This document shows positions 33,051-46,400 of a stretch of 64,000 nucleotides of DNA, piece after piece. The DNA lies in NCBI GenBank assembly GCA_944989445.1, contig CALYLW010000012.1, positions 2,442,001-2,506,000 on the forward strand, in the 5' to 3' direction. Below the pieces are notes generated by a model. The model saw only the letters and a program-made list of their open reading frames with translations. It made no database searches and had not been told where the DNA came from. A program made the position numbers and the translations under genes. Position 1 is the first letter of the stretch; each line of letters starts with the position of its first letter. The stretch comes from Ampullaceana balthica. Taxonomy: Eukaryota; Mollusca; Gastropoda; Lymnaeidae.

Positions 33051-33852
33051 ATTCATCAATTCACCCCCGGTAATGGTAAATTGGAGTCCAACGAAATGAC
33101 TCCGTAAAAAAAAATAATTCCACCAACAATGATATAGTTTCTGACAAAAGAACCCTAACATCCATCCATCTGTCAGAACTAGCTAGGTTTATCTCACGCA
33201 GCCTTTATTTTCTTTCGATTATATATGTTTTGCGGTCCACATGATGAAGGGCGAATAGGCGATGCTGACACATCGGGGCTGAAAAGTTAGATCGTCCGGG
33301 CCGCAAGCCGTATTGTACCGGTGTAACAGGCCAGATTAAACCCCTGACCAGAATATACCCGGGTATAATCTGGCCTAGGCCAAAATATACCCCCGGGGTT
33401 AAACTGGCCTAGGCCAGAATATACCCCCTCAGGCCAGAATATACCCCTTTGACAACATGGGGATATATAGTAAAAAATTGATGAATGACTTTTTAGACTT
33501 TACCTTCATGTTTTAGCTCTGTCAGAGAAATTAAACTCTTTTCTTAAGTAGCAAAATTGTTTTTAATGAAAATAAAATAATAATTATAAATTATTTTACG
33601 ATTATTGAAAGGATCATAACATTTTATTTGAAAATGATGATGTCGTTGTATCGTTTTTAAAATATGAAATCTTATATAATTTCGACGATTCAAGATCAAA
33701 AGTTACAGTCCTTGCAAATATATATGGATTCAGTGTGTTTCTGTTTTTCAATTAACATTAACTTAATCAAGCACAACACGATTATTTTAAAACAATACTT
33801 TAAGAGTTATTATATTTGTTGCTTTTCAAACGCATGCGAACACTTTGGATTC

Positions 33853-34020
33853 CTTACCCTTATCTTATCTTATCATTTATAGACGCTCCTTCTATACAGA
33901 AGATTATTACGTCCTACGCTTATCATTGGTTTATGTCTAGTCTTCCATTTTTATTTGAGTTTTAAATGTTGATAGTTGGTTTTCCTGGTTTCCTCAGGCA
34001 AACTATTCCAAATTTTTGAT
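33853..34020 (-). mobile_element. LINE 3' end with AGATAAG tail, inverted
   Basis: On the - strand it reads ESKIWNSLPEETRKTN, then SVGRNNLLYRRSVYK and the tail AATGATAAGATAAGATAAGG. Same LINE family as at 24270. Nested inside the Ginger-like element, so it is younger than that element. Confidence 0.75.
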
Positions 34021-34030
34021 TCAAGTAGTA

Positions 34031-34415
34031 ATCATGTAGTTATGTAGTTGTTATGTAGTTGTTATGTAGTGGTTATGTAGTTGTTATGTAGTTGTTATTT
34101 AGTTGTTATGTCGTTGTTATGTAGTTGTCATGTAGTTGTTATGTAATTGTTATGTAGTTATTATGTAGTTGTCATGTAGTTGTTATGTAGTTGTTATGTA
34201 GTTGTTATGTAGTTGTTATGTAGTTGTCATGTAGTGGTTATGTAGTTGTTATTTAGTTGTTATGTAGTTGTTATGTAGTTGTTATGTAGTTGTTATGTAG
34301 TTGTTATGTAGTTGTCACGTAGTTGTCACGTACCTAGTTGTAATGTAGTTGTTATGTAGTTGTCATGTAGTTGTTAAGTAATTGTTTTGTAGTTGTTATG
34401 TAGTTGTTATGTATT
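34031..34415. repeat. 11-bp tandem repeat (GTTATGTAGTT)n
   Basis: About 35 units of TTGTTATGTAG with scattered changes (CATGTAG, TATTTAG, CACGTAG). Lies inside the Ginger-like element. Confidence 0.92.
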
Positions 34416-34901
34416 CCCATTGTTCACGTGTTGAATCACTTTATCTCTGAGGAGGATGTGGTTGTCCTCTGTTCCTGTCAGAATATAGCTTGTTCCTGTC
34501 AGAATATAACTTACGGGCCAAAAGAAGTAACCGCCCCCACCTCCTTTTATTTCCTTTAATATGTACGTCAGGTTTGTTCAAATTCTTGATTGCGGCCATA
34601 ATATACAATATTGTCAAAAGTAAGGCCATAGTTGTGCAAAGAAGGTTTATTCTTTAAATTTTTAGTGGGTTAAAAGTCCTAATCTGCATTTGTTTTTAGA
34701 CAGGTTGTATCACAATGATGTCTGTTTCTTCACCAGTGCTTTCCTGTTCCTTTTGTTGTAGGCTCCCATTGACAGTACTTTAACAGAATCATCAGGGAAA
34801 TGATTTGGTGAAGAACCCTGTTTATTGTTGTAAACGTTTACCTTACTGACATTGTAGGTGTTTCTGATTAGTTTGATATATTCTTTAGCTTAACTCTTGT
34901 T

Positions 34902-35106
34902 CAATGAATCTACCACGAGGTAGGGACTATTCCCTCAGGGACCAATGAATCTACCACGAGGTAGGGACTATTCCATCAGGGCCCAATGAATCTACCACGA
35001 GGTAGGGACTATTCCATCAGGGCCCAATGAATCTACCACGAGGTAGGGACTATTCCATCAGGGCCCAATGAATCTACCACGAGGTAGGCACTATTCCATC
35101 AGGGCT
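34902..35106. repeat. 41-bp tandem repeat, 5 copies
   Basis: The unit begins CAATGAATCTACCACGAGGT and continues AGGGACTATTCCATCAGGGC, C. Starts at 34902, 34943, 34984, 35025 and 35066, almost identical. Each unit contains the small inverted repeat CTACC-ACGA-GGTAG. Immediately precedes the integrase remnant. Confidence 0.93.
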
Positions 35107-35131
35107 CCATTTTCAATGTGGCGACGATTCT

Positions 35132-35602
35132 TCATATCATCGCCATCAGCATCCTTAATGGTAAAATTTTTCCATCTTCTGCAGGCCTGAGATCCGTAGG
35201 TAGCTTGGCTTTTCGTCCATACATAATTTCAAAAGGAATGCACCTAGTTGAGGCATGTACATATGTGGTATGCACTGGTATATTGTTCAGTGGTGGTGTC
35301 TTCTTGCTGGTTTTTGGCTTTAGGGCAAAAAAATTTTGACAGGCTTTGATATATTTGTGAACGTCATTCTTAATTCTTTTCCTATAACAACGTTCAGAGA
35401 TTGTGGCTGTCTTATCTCTGCCAAAATTGCCACCAAAATTAGGTTGACATTCCAACATTGGCGAAATCCAATAAGGATGACCATACTGTTTTAAGAGTAA
35501 CATAGGTAAAAATGAAGTGGGCTGATTTTTAAAAAAATAATTATAATTTGCATTACTGGAGCAAAGGTTTCTTTTGAATGTCTTAAGACTCCGTGAAGGC
35601 AA
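35132..35602 (-). pseudogene. Integrase remnant (H2C2 finger joined to C-terminal end)
   Basis: The - strand frame gives GGNFGRDKTATISERCYRKR, IKNDVHKYIKACQNFFALKP and KTSKKTPPLNNIPV, a decayed HHCC integrase zinc-binding domain (lead His lost, last Cys changed to F). It then jumps directly to YVHASTRCIPFEIMYGRKAK, LPTDLR, the block that follows the DDE core in Gypsy/Ginger integrases. The catalytic core is missing, so this is an internal deletion product. Its position between long TIRs suggests that it is the host element's own transposase rather than an inserted retrotransposon. Confidence 0.75.
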
Positions 35603-36484
35603 ACCGAGCTACAGATAAAGGTTCGGAAATATGACAAGAAACATAGGGGAAGTCAAACGATGTTTCCCACACTTTAGTCGTCTTATTCTTTAAATTATTT
35701 TCATGTCAGCGTATATTCAGAGAGATTAAAGAAAGTGAAAGGTGCCATGATATATTTATTTTTTAAAAAAATGAAGATATGCCTAAACCGTTGTTCTAGT
35801 AACATTTACATGCATGAGAGGAGAAAAAAAACATTTAAAAAAAAACAAAACCATTCATGCATAATTTAATTCAATAATTTAAAATAATCTTTATTGCCTT
35901 ACTCAAAATAATTAAACATAATGATATGATTAATAAGCGAGGTACACGAAATAAATGTTCGCAAGAGTTTGAAAAGCTACAACTATAGTCCCTATCGCGC
36001 TTAAATTTTTTTTTAAATAATCAATTCATGTTAGATCTATTGCTAGAATTAGTCAACTTTAAAAAAAAATTTAAGTAAAAAAAAATTAAAAAAAAACGCT
36101 GATTCCATCTATACTTGAGCAGACTGTAACTTTAGATAAAAAGTTACCGTCATATCAGACATCGTAATAAAAGAAATTATTTTATTATTACTGTTTTACT
36201 GTAAATAAAACATCTTTCCTACTTAAGAAATGAGTTTAACTTCTTTGACAAAGCTAAAACTCATAAAAATGTCTTAGTTAAGCATTCATTCATTTTTTAC
36301 TATATATCCTCATGTTGTCAAAGGGGTATATTCTGGCCTGGAGGGGTATATTCTGGCCTAGGCCAGTTTAACCCCCGGGGTATATTCTGGCCTAGGCCAG
36401 ATTATACCCGGGAATATTCTGGCCTAGGCCAGATTATACCCGGGTATATTCTGGTCGGGGGTTTAATCTGGCCTGTTACACCGG

Positions 36485-37146
36485 GCTCAATTAAGTTTAC
36501 GCGTCAATTGACAAAGCGGGATAACCTCCGAAAAAAATAACAATGTAATCAAATAACAAAAACAGATAAGGAAAACGAAGAGATGGGAGACAAAATATAT
36601 AAATAATGATATAGTAACATTTATTTAATTATACATTCCGTCATTTGACAGGTATAAACGCTTGATAGTTTAAATTTCTTATCTCTGTCACCTGTGACCC
36701 ACATTGACACACCTGTGCGACATTCAACGAGATTTGAAACGAGACTGGTTCACTGCACCCGTGTTCCGCTTGTTATGACAGAAATGGCTATCCCGGAAGA
36801 AAACAAATGCAGCATAGTTGTTTAAAATATTTTCCCCTGGATCTAACATTGATTTCTCAATGACATTCTGATTAGATGTAATACACAACGTTGGCCGTTG
36901 GAGATTTATAAACAAAATATGTATGTGGTGTGAGTGTGAGCATACCTGTCCGATTTAATTTAAAAAAAAACCCATTGGCATTAAATTTAAATATTAATAA
37001 TTGATCACAATCACTGATAACTTTAGGGTTGCGATAACTTTAACTTAGCCTTAGCGTGACAATATGAAATTTTGCTTTTTCAAGATGAATTATAATATTG
37101 ATAAATCGCCATAATATATATGATATATATCATATATATAGATAGG
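36485..37146. other. Unannotated intergenic stretch
   Basis: No gene or repeat boundary recognised. A - strand open frame at 36724-36915 has no domain. Confidence 0.4.
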
Positions 37147-37590
37147 GCTGACCCGTCAAAACGGCCCCGACATAACGGCCCCAGACAAATTGTTAACATT
37201 TTTCAACAAAAACTTTAATTTTTTTTCATTTTAAGCTTTTGTCAACTTTTTCACCCTAAAAGTGTTAAAATTGTAAAATTATATTTTGTGATGTTAGTAT
37301 ATTGTTTCTGTCAAAAAACAGCAGCGATTGGTACCATTTCGCCGTAAAGGCTATTAAATCACTATTGTGATGTCATTGACATTGTCATGAGTCATTATTA
37401 TTATTGTTTATTATTAGCAAAACCTGACACTGAATAGGTGAGTAAAAATACAAATTTAATATTTAATTGGTCATTTTACTTTTAATCCATGAATAGGTGA
37501 GTAAAAATACAAATTTAATATTTGATTGGTCATTTTACTTTTAATCCATCTATTAGTCCGGGGCCGTCTTGTCGGTGAACCATCATATAG
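37147..37590. mobile_element. TIR element upstream of bark, with internal duplication
   Basis: Left end GGCTGACCCGTCAAAACGGC, CCCGAC and right end GTCCGGGGCCGTCTTGTCGG, TGAACC are imperfect inverted repeats of about 24 bp. Inside, a ~63-bp segment (TGAATAGGTGAGTAAAAATA onward) occurs twice in tandem at about 37430 and 37492, with one substitution seen. Non-coding. It ends ~445 bp before the bark start codon. Confidence 0.6.
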
Positions 37591-38034
37591 CGAAACTGAA
37601 TTAACTGAATATACTCGCATATCTTTTAAACGACTTTTATATTGCTTAGTTTAAGTACCGACTGTAATTGACTGTATTGTTAAGTATTTCACATTTTCAT
37701 TTGCTTTTGTCACAAGATTCTCTCACAAGTCAACACCCATTTGTCTCAATCTCATTTTAATATTTGGTGTTTTGCTCTTATTTTATGCTTAATCTAATTT
37801 GAATCTAAATACAAAATTATATATTATATAGGCCTAAGCTTAAATAAAGCATTCATTAAAAAAAATACAACTTCAACTTGCTTCTTGTAACTTGGTATTT
37901 TATAAAATGACATTATTATCATTATATTTAGCACACACTCTGAGAATTCAGAACTTTTCATTGAGGATGATGGATGATGTCATGTTCATATCGTAAACCT
38001 CATTTCAAAGAGATAAAAGGTCACTCATTTATAG

Positions 38035-41000
38035 ATGACAACTTCAAAAAGTGCATGCGGCCCCATTGTAAATATGGTGCCGCCACTCTTCTTATTTCTG
38101 TGGAGTTTATCACTAACCAGTGGGCAGATAACACCACCACCTCAAATAGGAGACAGACCAGTTATATCTGACAACAGGATTTGGTACCTCAATCACATAC
38201 CTGAACGATGTCGCCCTCCAATAATCGACAGATTCATGGGTGGGGGTGTCATCAAAGACAGCAGAGCTCTCATCCTTAGAGATAGCCCTCATATTATAAG
38301 GGGCAACATTGAGATTGCTCCTTCTGGCTGTCTCTATATTGAGCCAGGATGTGTTCTCAAGTTTGCCCCAGGGATGGGTATCATTGTCAATGGGACACTA
38401 ATAGCCAGGGTAAGAAAAAGTTAATCTTTTGGGTTTTATTATCACTATTACTTGGAAGATTGTATTTTGATTGAATTTCTGTTAAACATTACTATAATGA
38501 TATAAATGTTATTACTATTGATACCAATTTATGTGTCTGGAAAAGGATTAAAGATTTTATTGTGACATTCAATTCTTTCACTTTAAACCTTTTTATCTTG
38601 AAACTTGAAAAAAATTTATTTGACAAAACCTTCATTTATTTGTTTATGTTTTCAGGGGAGCATTGACCCCGGTGGGCGTATCACTATGACAAAAGCTGAG
38701 GGCCAAGACTTAGGGCATCCAAGTGGTAACTGGCAGAATGATGCACGACTGTCAATGGGGAACACAACTCGGGATGGGCGGTTGGATCTCAAATTCAAGT
38801 ATAAATGGAGGGCCATATGTACAAATTATAATAAGTAAGTTTAAAATAAAATATTTTTTTGTTTATCTTTGTTCATTGAGTTCAATCTTAATGCAACATT
38901 AACTATAGAAACCTTGACTATGGAAATTAAAATTAAGTAATATTGTTAATACATTATAATAAATTAATAAAATATTTTGTGAAGACATTATTTTACTCTG
39001 TTGTTAAAATATATTAAGACTAAAATAATCTTTGGTAATATTTTCAGCTTCACTGAAATTGATGCCAATGTTACTTGTCGTCACTTGGGTTTTCTGAAGG
39101 GAAATTTCACCTATCATTCATTTTCCCGAAACTTAACTGATTACATTCTTTGGGAGAAGCCAGACTGTAGGGGAGGCGAAAACAGCCTTTTTGACTGCCC
39201 AGGTGCTGTCAACATGCAGATCGGAAGACACATTTGTGGTAAGTTTTTAACAAATTAATTTTTTTTAAAATATATTTTTTTCAACAATTGCTCAACTGTT
39301 TAAGCAAAGATAGATATAATTTCTAGTGTAGTACAGTGGTACTAAATGTTATTTTCTGATGAAAGTTTTGGCTTACGTACATTAAGTTTTTTCACAAAAT
39401 GAGATTACCAACATATCCTTGAAAATTATAGATGGTCAGGAGGTTGTCGGTTTCCAATGTGAAGGTTTGCGACAAGGCTTAGCGCTTGACCATTGGAGGG
39501 GCATTGACTTTTACAACTCAAGTACAGAGGCCAGATACACGGTATTGTTTTGTGATACTTTAAAGCTGCTTTTTGTCATCATTTTCAACATTGTTTTTAC
39601 ATTTGCTGAGCACAAGAGTGTGGGAAGTTGATCTCTTTGTATCTTTGAATCACTATAAGTGTGATTTAAAGTATTATCTTGTAATAAACATTTAAACCAC
39701 CTAAAGGAGATAAAGTTATATTCATCTTTTTAGTTGCTCACTAAAAATCATTAAACACTTTCTTTTGTAATTATTGTAACTCCAATTTAATTTCCCTTTA
39801 ATTAATCATCTCCAGGTGCTAGGAAACAATAGAGTCTACATGAATGTCTCACTGTCCTTTTTGGAATACCTGGACATCAGCTATACAGGTCTTGATACCT
39901 TTCATGGCTTTTCACCAGATCCTGATGTTTTTTACCAGAAAGCTGCCATAAGTGCAAGCCCATACGTGCCTATGATAAACAATGTAACAATACGCTATGG
40001 TGCTTATGATGCCATGAACTTCACCGAAATCGTTGGCCCAATACATATTGCCAATTCAACCATCTCACAAAATAGAGGTTTGAAATTATTTTTTTAAAAA
40101 TTGTAATTGTTATAAGCAATTTTTGAGAACTGTTGGTATCCCCTCAAGGGTCAATTTTTTCATAATTTTTAAAACAATATTTCATTACCATGAACCAAAC
40201 TTTAACCAGTAAATGTGCACAGGACAATTAAATAACTAGAATTTATTAAACAATTATTTATTTTTTGTTTGAACTGTGGAAAATAATTGACAGAAAGGTA
40301 ATTGGACTGAAACTATGCTTTTGAAAGATATTTCAACTTTAAAAAAAATTGTTGTTGAATTTTAATTACAGGATATGGTATGTTTATTCAGTCGTCTGTT
40401 GGAAGAACTTTGGTGAACATGACTGAAGTGGACCATAACTGGGGGGATGGTATCAAGTTTTACATTAGCAATCTGACTATTTTTGATTTTCGCACAAAGT
40501 TCAAACCTGAGAACTCCATGTGTGCCCAAGTGAACACAGAGGATGTCACCTACCCATTCTTCCAACACATGGATTTGGTTCAAGTCAATGGAAATGACCT
40601 GACAATGGTTTCTGTTGGTGGTTATTGTGAGAGGGTAAAAGCTTTTTCTCTACTGTCAATCATCTGATAATTTTTATTTGTATGAACTATTTTTAGTCTT
40701 ACTTTTTATCAATGTGGTCCACTCAAGGTGAATCAAGGTAAGGGTTTCTCTTCAGGGATCTTGCACAATTTTCAGTAGGCAAAAACTTCCAGGAATATTA
40801 TCCCACCATTGGTACAGAGTTTTTAAATAACAGTTCTTTTAAAACTTTATTTCAAGCAAACAAAAGATTAACACTCTGTTGATTTGTCGTATGACATTTA
40901 AAAGAAAAAAAAATTTAGAGCCAAATTACACTGCTTGGTTGGTCTGTATATTGTTTCTCAAGCATCTTCAAGTTGCTAACATTTTCATATAAAAGCAAAA

Positions 41001-43436
41001 TGTATTTTAAAATAAATTATCGAAGAGGAAAATAATATAAAATTTAGTTTCAAATATAATGAAATTGGTGGCATATATAATGCAAAAATTTAAATTGTAG
41101 CTGAAATTTTAAATATAAGGCTCTTAATAAAAAAGTTTTTTTTTACTTAGTGTATTATTTCAGCCCTCTCATTTAATCCCTACTCAAATCATAAATCACT
41201 TTGCAACCTCATTTTATGTCACCTACCATGATATGGAGACCAGTGTTCAATTAACTTGACTATCCCAAACTTCATGTGTCAAATGACCTTTACAGTACTT
41301 AATATATGTATTCTTTTTTCTTTCCGATACCAACAAAGTAAAAAAAAATAATTAATTAACATTTGTATTTCAAACTAAAGCTTGCTATTATTAGCTATTC
41401 ATCCAATTCTAGAAGAAAAAAAAAGTAACCAGCTTATTGCAAATGATAAACCAATTAACTATCCTACAAATTGTTTTATATTTATTAATATTTATTAATA
41501 CATAAAGAACAAAAATGTAGCAATGAAAATAAACAACTATAATATATTTTAATTCAATTTATAATAATATTTTTTTAATTAGTTATCTAAATTTTTATGA
41601 AAAATCTCAAGATTTGCAAAAATCAATAATCTGTTTTCCTGGACATGAGAAACCCTTAATATACAGACTTAACAATTTCTGGGTCTAGTATTATTGTTTA
41701 ATTTACTAATAGATTTTAAAAAACAACACACATTTGGTATTTACAAATCCTCTTTAATCGGCCTATAGTAGGCTCTATCTGAAAATAACACTTTGCATTG
41801 TTTTAACTTTCAGTCCTATGCTACAGCATCAAACATGAAAATAACTGTTCATTTCATGATTATGGAGCGTGACCCCGACGCCAATGGAACACTAATATTT
41901 AGAGATGGAGGAGAACTGGGAAGGCGTACAGATTTTCCCATCTATAATGGATCATTTCCAGAGTCATTCACCACACGCACAAATCGATTGTTTGTAAGGT
42001 TTCAGTACTCTCAACCCGCAAACAAGATTTGTAAAACTTTTCCACCTTGCATCAGATTCTTGTTAGAATTCACTTCAAACTATGGTACGTCTTATAAAAA
42101 ATATATATAAAAATTACTTGTGATTTTAACAATTTATTGTTTTTTTTTAAATTAATATTTTTTATATTAAAAATCGGCATAAAATATCTTTTTAAAAATC
42201 CAGTTCAATCAAAGATTACAGTCCTAATTTTGGCTCCATAAATTAATTTAAAGCAGAAAAACTTATCCAGTATTTTGAGCTTTAAAATAGAATTTCAAGG
42301 AGAAATTTTTTTAATTTAAAATTTAACAAAATTGCGAATAATTTAGCTTGTCATTGTTTGAATTTGAGTGATGAATATTTTCTTTTCCAGATGTTGATGA
42401 AGAATTCAGACTAATAATGTCTAATGTGCACGACAACATTGGCTACGGTGTAAACATCCAGGACATGCGAAGCAAAATACGAATCAGCAATGAAACTGTG
42501 ATATCCAACAACCAGTTTGGAGCTGGTGTGCACATCTACAAGGGTGCTGGAGAAATTGTCATTAATGGCACACGTATTGAGAAAAACGTAGATGCTGGAG
42601 TTAATATCACATACTCTGGGGGATATCAGCTGATCAACAACACAGAGCTCATTGGAAATAAAGGTTATGGAGTTATAACAGAATATATGAAGCTGAACCG
42701 CACTCGAATAGAATCCAGACTCCTTGTGGAGATTGTCAGGGCAAAGTTTATTGAAAATCAGTTTATAGGTCTTCGAATGGGAAACTACTGCCGAGGTGGA
42801 GAGATTCTTGTAAATGAGAGTTACTTTTCATTCAACTATGATGAAGCCTTTGAGTATTTATCCTGTAATATATCAACAATGTTTAAAACGAAGCTAAAAA
42901 TAGCTTTCAATACGTTTGATAACAATTACAGGCATGCTTTATTCATGAGGCCTTTGTTAAACACAGATGGGTTGATAACAAATAATACTTTTGTCAACCA
43001 CACCCTGGCAACATTCAGGATTGACAATGGTTATGATCTCTTAATAAGCCGGTGGTATCGGGACTTTCCAGTCAGCCTGAACATTTTTGAGAATGTATTT
43101 AAAGAAAACACAGGACGCTACGTTGTAAACTTTCGCCTGACTCAGAACAGTGCTGTGCAGAATTTGGTCTGCAAGTTTAACTACTTTCAGCGCAATGAAA
43201 TCAATGACTCTTTCTTGTATGTTAATCCCAGAGGCCGTGCCAATGCAGTCATTGTGTTGTCATCAACAAATATCAAGTTCATGCGGAATCATATAGATAA
43301 TCCTGACTCTATAAGAGAAGTCTCAACTCACCTTGCAGACCCTTCAATTGTTATTAATGCCAAAGAAAACTACTGGGGCACTGAAATAAACAGGGAGTCT
43401 GATTACAAGAAAGTCTACATGGCCATCTTTGACCAG
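38035..43436 (+). CDS. bark: bark exons 1-8: signal peptide and repeat unit 1
   Basis: Exon 1 has the signal peptide, then GGGVIKDSRALILRDS and CLYIEPGCVLKFAPGMGIIV, NGTLIA, the strand-rich cap that opens each unit. Exons 2-4 form SRCR-1 (about residues 160-258: DGRLDLKFKYKWRAIC, NVTCRHLGF, CRGGENSLFDCPGA, VVGFQC). Exons 5, 6 and 8 are parallel beta-helix, with many N-x-T sites such as NNVTIRYGAYDAMNFTE. Exon 7 alone encodes a CUB-like beta sandwich (GTLIFRDGGELGR...RLFVRFQYS). The unit closes with ENYWGTE at 43365. Repeated Asn-rich strands fit a ladder-like extracellular structure. Confidence 0.85.
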
Positions 43437-46400
43437 GTGATTCAAAAATAGCATGTTCTAACTTACTATATAATTATATTATATTATTGCATTCAGACTT
43501 AAGTTTTTTTAAATAATATTTTCTTCTGGGTAGAATGTAGGAATGGTGACAGCTCCTTATTGTGTTTTCTGAGTGATATTATCTAGTTTTCCTATTCCTT
43601 ATTTTTCATACTTCTTTTGACCCACAGTAATACAGAATTCAGCCTTGTTATTATTTTGAATGTTTGTAAATGCTAGTCTTACCTCATACACACAAAAATG
43701 TTTTGTTCTTATTTTTATAGGCTGTTATATAATTTGGAAAAAAATGTTTGATATGCTGTGCATTATGAATGTTTATCTTGCTTCTCATTGTACAGTCACT
43801 GTTATTTTAAATAAATATTACCACATTTATCCACATGACTTCAGGATGACCGCTATAATTTGGCTAAAATTGAGTATCATCCAGCACTGAGAACATCACG
43901 GCTCTATGATAACTACTTAGCAGATGATGTAGGGCAGTATGTTTGGGATTTCCAGCGTGGAACAACCATTGGTGGTGTCTTGGAGTCTACCTTCGTCGTT
44001 GGCAGAGGGAAAACATACTACGTAGATAAGGATATATATGTTTTCAAGGACAAGGTATTATAACGAATGAATTGCTTTTTTAAATTTTGTTTAGGAACTA
44101 TAAGAGGTACAAGATCAATTGCTTTTAAATGATTAGTTTTTAAAAAATCACAGCCTTACTAAACTAAATTATTTTTAATACAATTTTAATTATAAAAATT
44201 ATTGTTCTAAGTTTTCCAAATATTTTTAAACCAGCTTTCCAATACATCTCTATGTATCTTCAGAGTTTAGTCTTAGAACCCAACAGCCAGTTGAAATTTA
44301 GACCATCTGTTGGGATAGTAGTACATGGGCTACTGAAGGCAGATGGAGTGAAACTTGAGTCACCTGTGATTTTTAACATCAGCGACGAAGATTTTGTGCC
44401 AATGGAAAACCGCACAACCAGCATAAGATTAGCGGAAGGGGAGGACGAATTTGAAGGCAGGCTAGAAGTGGAGATAAATGGCCAATGGGGAACAGTGTGC
44501 AGAGACGTTAGTACTATTTTATTTTTAGGGATAAATCATTAATTTATTTTAACTTAGAGGTTGGCAAATATTTTACTAACTAATGTATTACCCGTCAAAA
44601 GTGACGGAAGTTTTCAAAGTAAATATATTTCAGTTTTTGTAATTGTCCCTTTTGCCTGACAGCCATTGAGTAAATAATCAGAAAATTTAGAGACAAAGAG
44701 AGAAAAACTAAATCTCATTTCCATATTTAACAATTTTGTGCGGACGTTCGAAAAGAGTTATTTTTGGTGCAGTAATTTTTTTTCAAGACTTTTTTTTTAG
44801 CGGTGCGCTTTCTAAAATCTAGCGTTACGAACGGACGTACATAGCAAATTATATAGTTTGATTATATATATGAATATATGCAGGCCTGCCAACCCTCCCG
44901 ATTTTTTCGGGATTATACGGACTTTTTACCGATGCTTACGAAATCCCGATAAGACCCTTAATCTCCCGATTTTCCGAGAAAAAAAAATTCACCATGAAAA
45001 ATCCGAATGCGAAAAAATTATAAAAAGAAAAAGCTAATACTAATAATGGCGGTGATGTATTTCGAAAATGAAAATTCCACTTCCTAGGTTTTTTCCTGTA
45101 CTTCCGTTATCCAAGTATTCCAAGCGAACCGCGATATCTGACTATTTCTTCGTTGGCCATCCGATCGTACATTATTGCTTTTACCAGCCTAATAAAAAAT
45201 TTTTTTAAAAAATTCAGCTGTTCTGTGACTTTTAAAAAAAAATGGATGCATTTGTAAGGAGCGCTGCTAAAAACGGTTTCCCAGTGACTGAGCTTCAGAG
45301 TGTTTGTACTAGTACTAAGACTAGTCTAACTAAACAAATAAAGAAAAGACGTCATTGGGCATTGGGACATTCGTTTTCGAAACAGTATCAGTATTTGGAA
45401 AAACACTCGCCTCTGGTCGTGGCGAAACATTTGCAATCTGTGCCAGACCTAATTATCTTTTGAAAGTGGTGGGTTCAATAACAATAAAAAATAGTTTAAT
45501 GCAAAAATTACAACTGCAGCAGATTAGTAAAGTAAAAGTAGTGAATCTACATCTGTTAACAATTACTTTGTTATTATGTTATTATTTTGTTGAAGGAATA
45601 GGAAATTCAGATATGAGATGGAAAGTTTTATTTACCATCCTACTTTTTGGAAGAAATAAATATTTTTCTAATACCTATCTTTTTAATGCCAGATTCAAAG
45701 AAATGTTTCCAGAAAAATTACAATGAAACAAGAGCAATCATTAATTCGGTTAATTCAGATGAATGATACTCTTTCTAAAGTTTCTAACTAAAAACTAGTA
45801 TTTATCTAAAAGCAAAGCTAACTTCAATTGACAAAAGAACTGTTCAAGTTCAAAAAGGCCACTAGGGAAATGCTGGAAAGCTGAACTCTATGTAGCCTCT
45901 GTTCATATGTGAAAAACATGGTTATTCTCTCGTGTATCTGAATGCAATGTAAACATTTCCAGTATTCTGTGGTGTTCTGTAGACACTTAAATTAAAAGAT
46001 AATGGATTTAACTTATTACTTTATATTTATTTAGTATGTAGTTCTTAAACCAGCGCCGTGGGGTGCTGCAACGCCGCGCGTGGACCCCTCTACAGATTTT
46101 TTTCTTGGCAGGTTGGCAGGCCTGTATATGTGTAATGAGAAAACCTCCAAGCTTAGGCTGCCCGCTATATAAGTTTGCATGAATAATAATGATATAATCA
46201 TGATAATAGTAAGCATAGTGAATTACACACAGCATAAAGTGATACTGCAGCAAAGAAGTTTGAAGTTCAAAGTACATGTATTCACAAATATTGCTGAGGA
46301 GTCAGCCGGTTGTTTATAAACCGCCGGAAGTGAGTTCCGGACGTTTACTTGCGGCATTGAATTGTGCACACCAATTATGACTGCACCAAAAATACAGCCC

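Larger units (their letters stand above)
33322..36480. mobile_element. Ginger-like long-TIR DNA transposon with CCGG TSD
   Basis: A 3159-bp element with termini TGTAACAGGCCAGATTAAAC and its complement, flanked by CCGG at 33318-33321 and 36481-36484. Inverted similarity extends about 300 bp inward (for example CTTAAGTAG and TTTTAGCT(C/T)TGTC blocks). It includes several copies of GGCCTAGGCCAGAATATACC in each end. The interior holds a - strand integrase remnant, a reversed LINE tail and two tandem arrays. TGTNR termini, a 4-bp duplication and a retroviral-type integrase fit Ginger1 transposons. A Polinton derivative is less likely, since those have 6-bp duplications and many genes. Confidence 0.75.

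Noticed and set aside
34031..35106. CRISPR-like array
   Set aside because: Contiguous tandem repeats without unique spacers, in eukaryotic DNA within a transposon.
33322..36480. Polinton/Maverick element
   Set aside because: Long TIRs and integrase fit, but the duplication is 4 bp, the terminus is TGTAA and no polymerase or capsid-type genes are present at 3.2 kb.
38605..39631. Several short independent SRCR genes
   Set aside because: Each frame is an exon of one gene: splice sites and phases join them into the bark reading frame.
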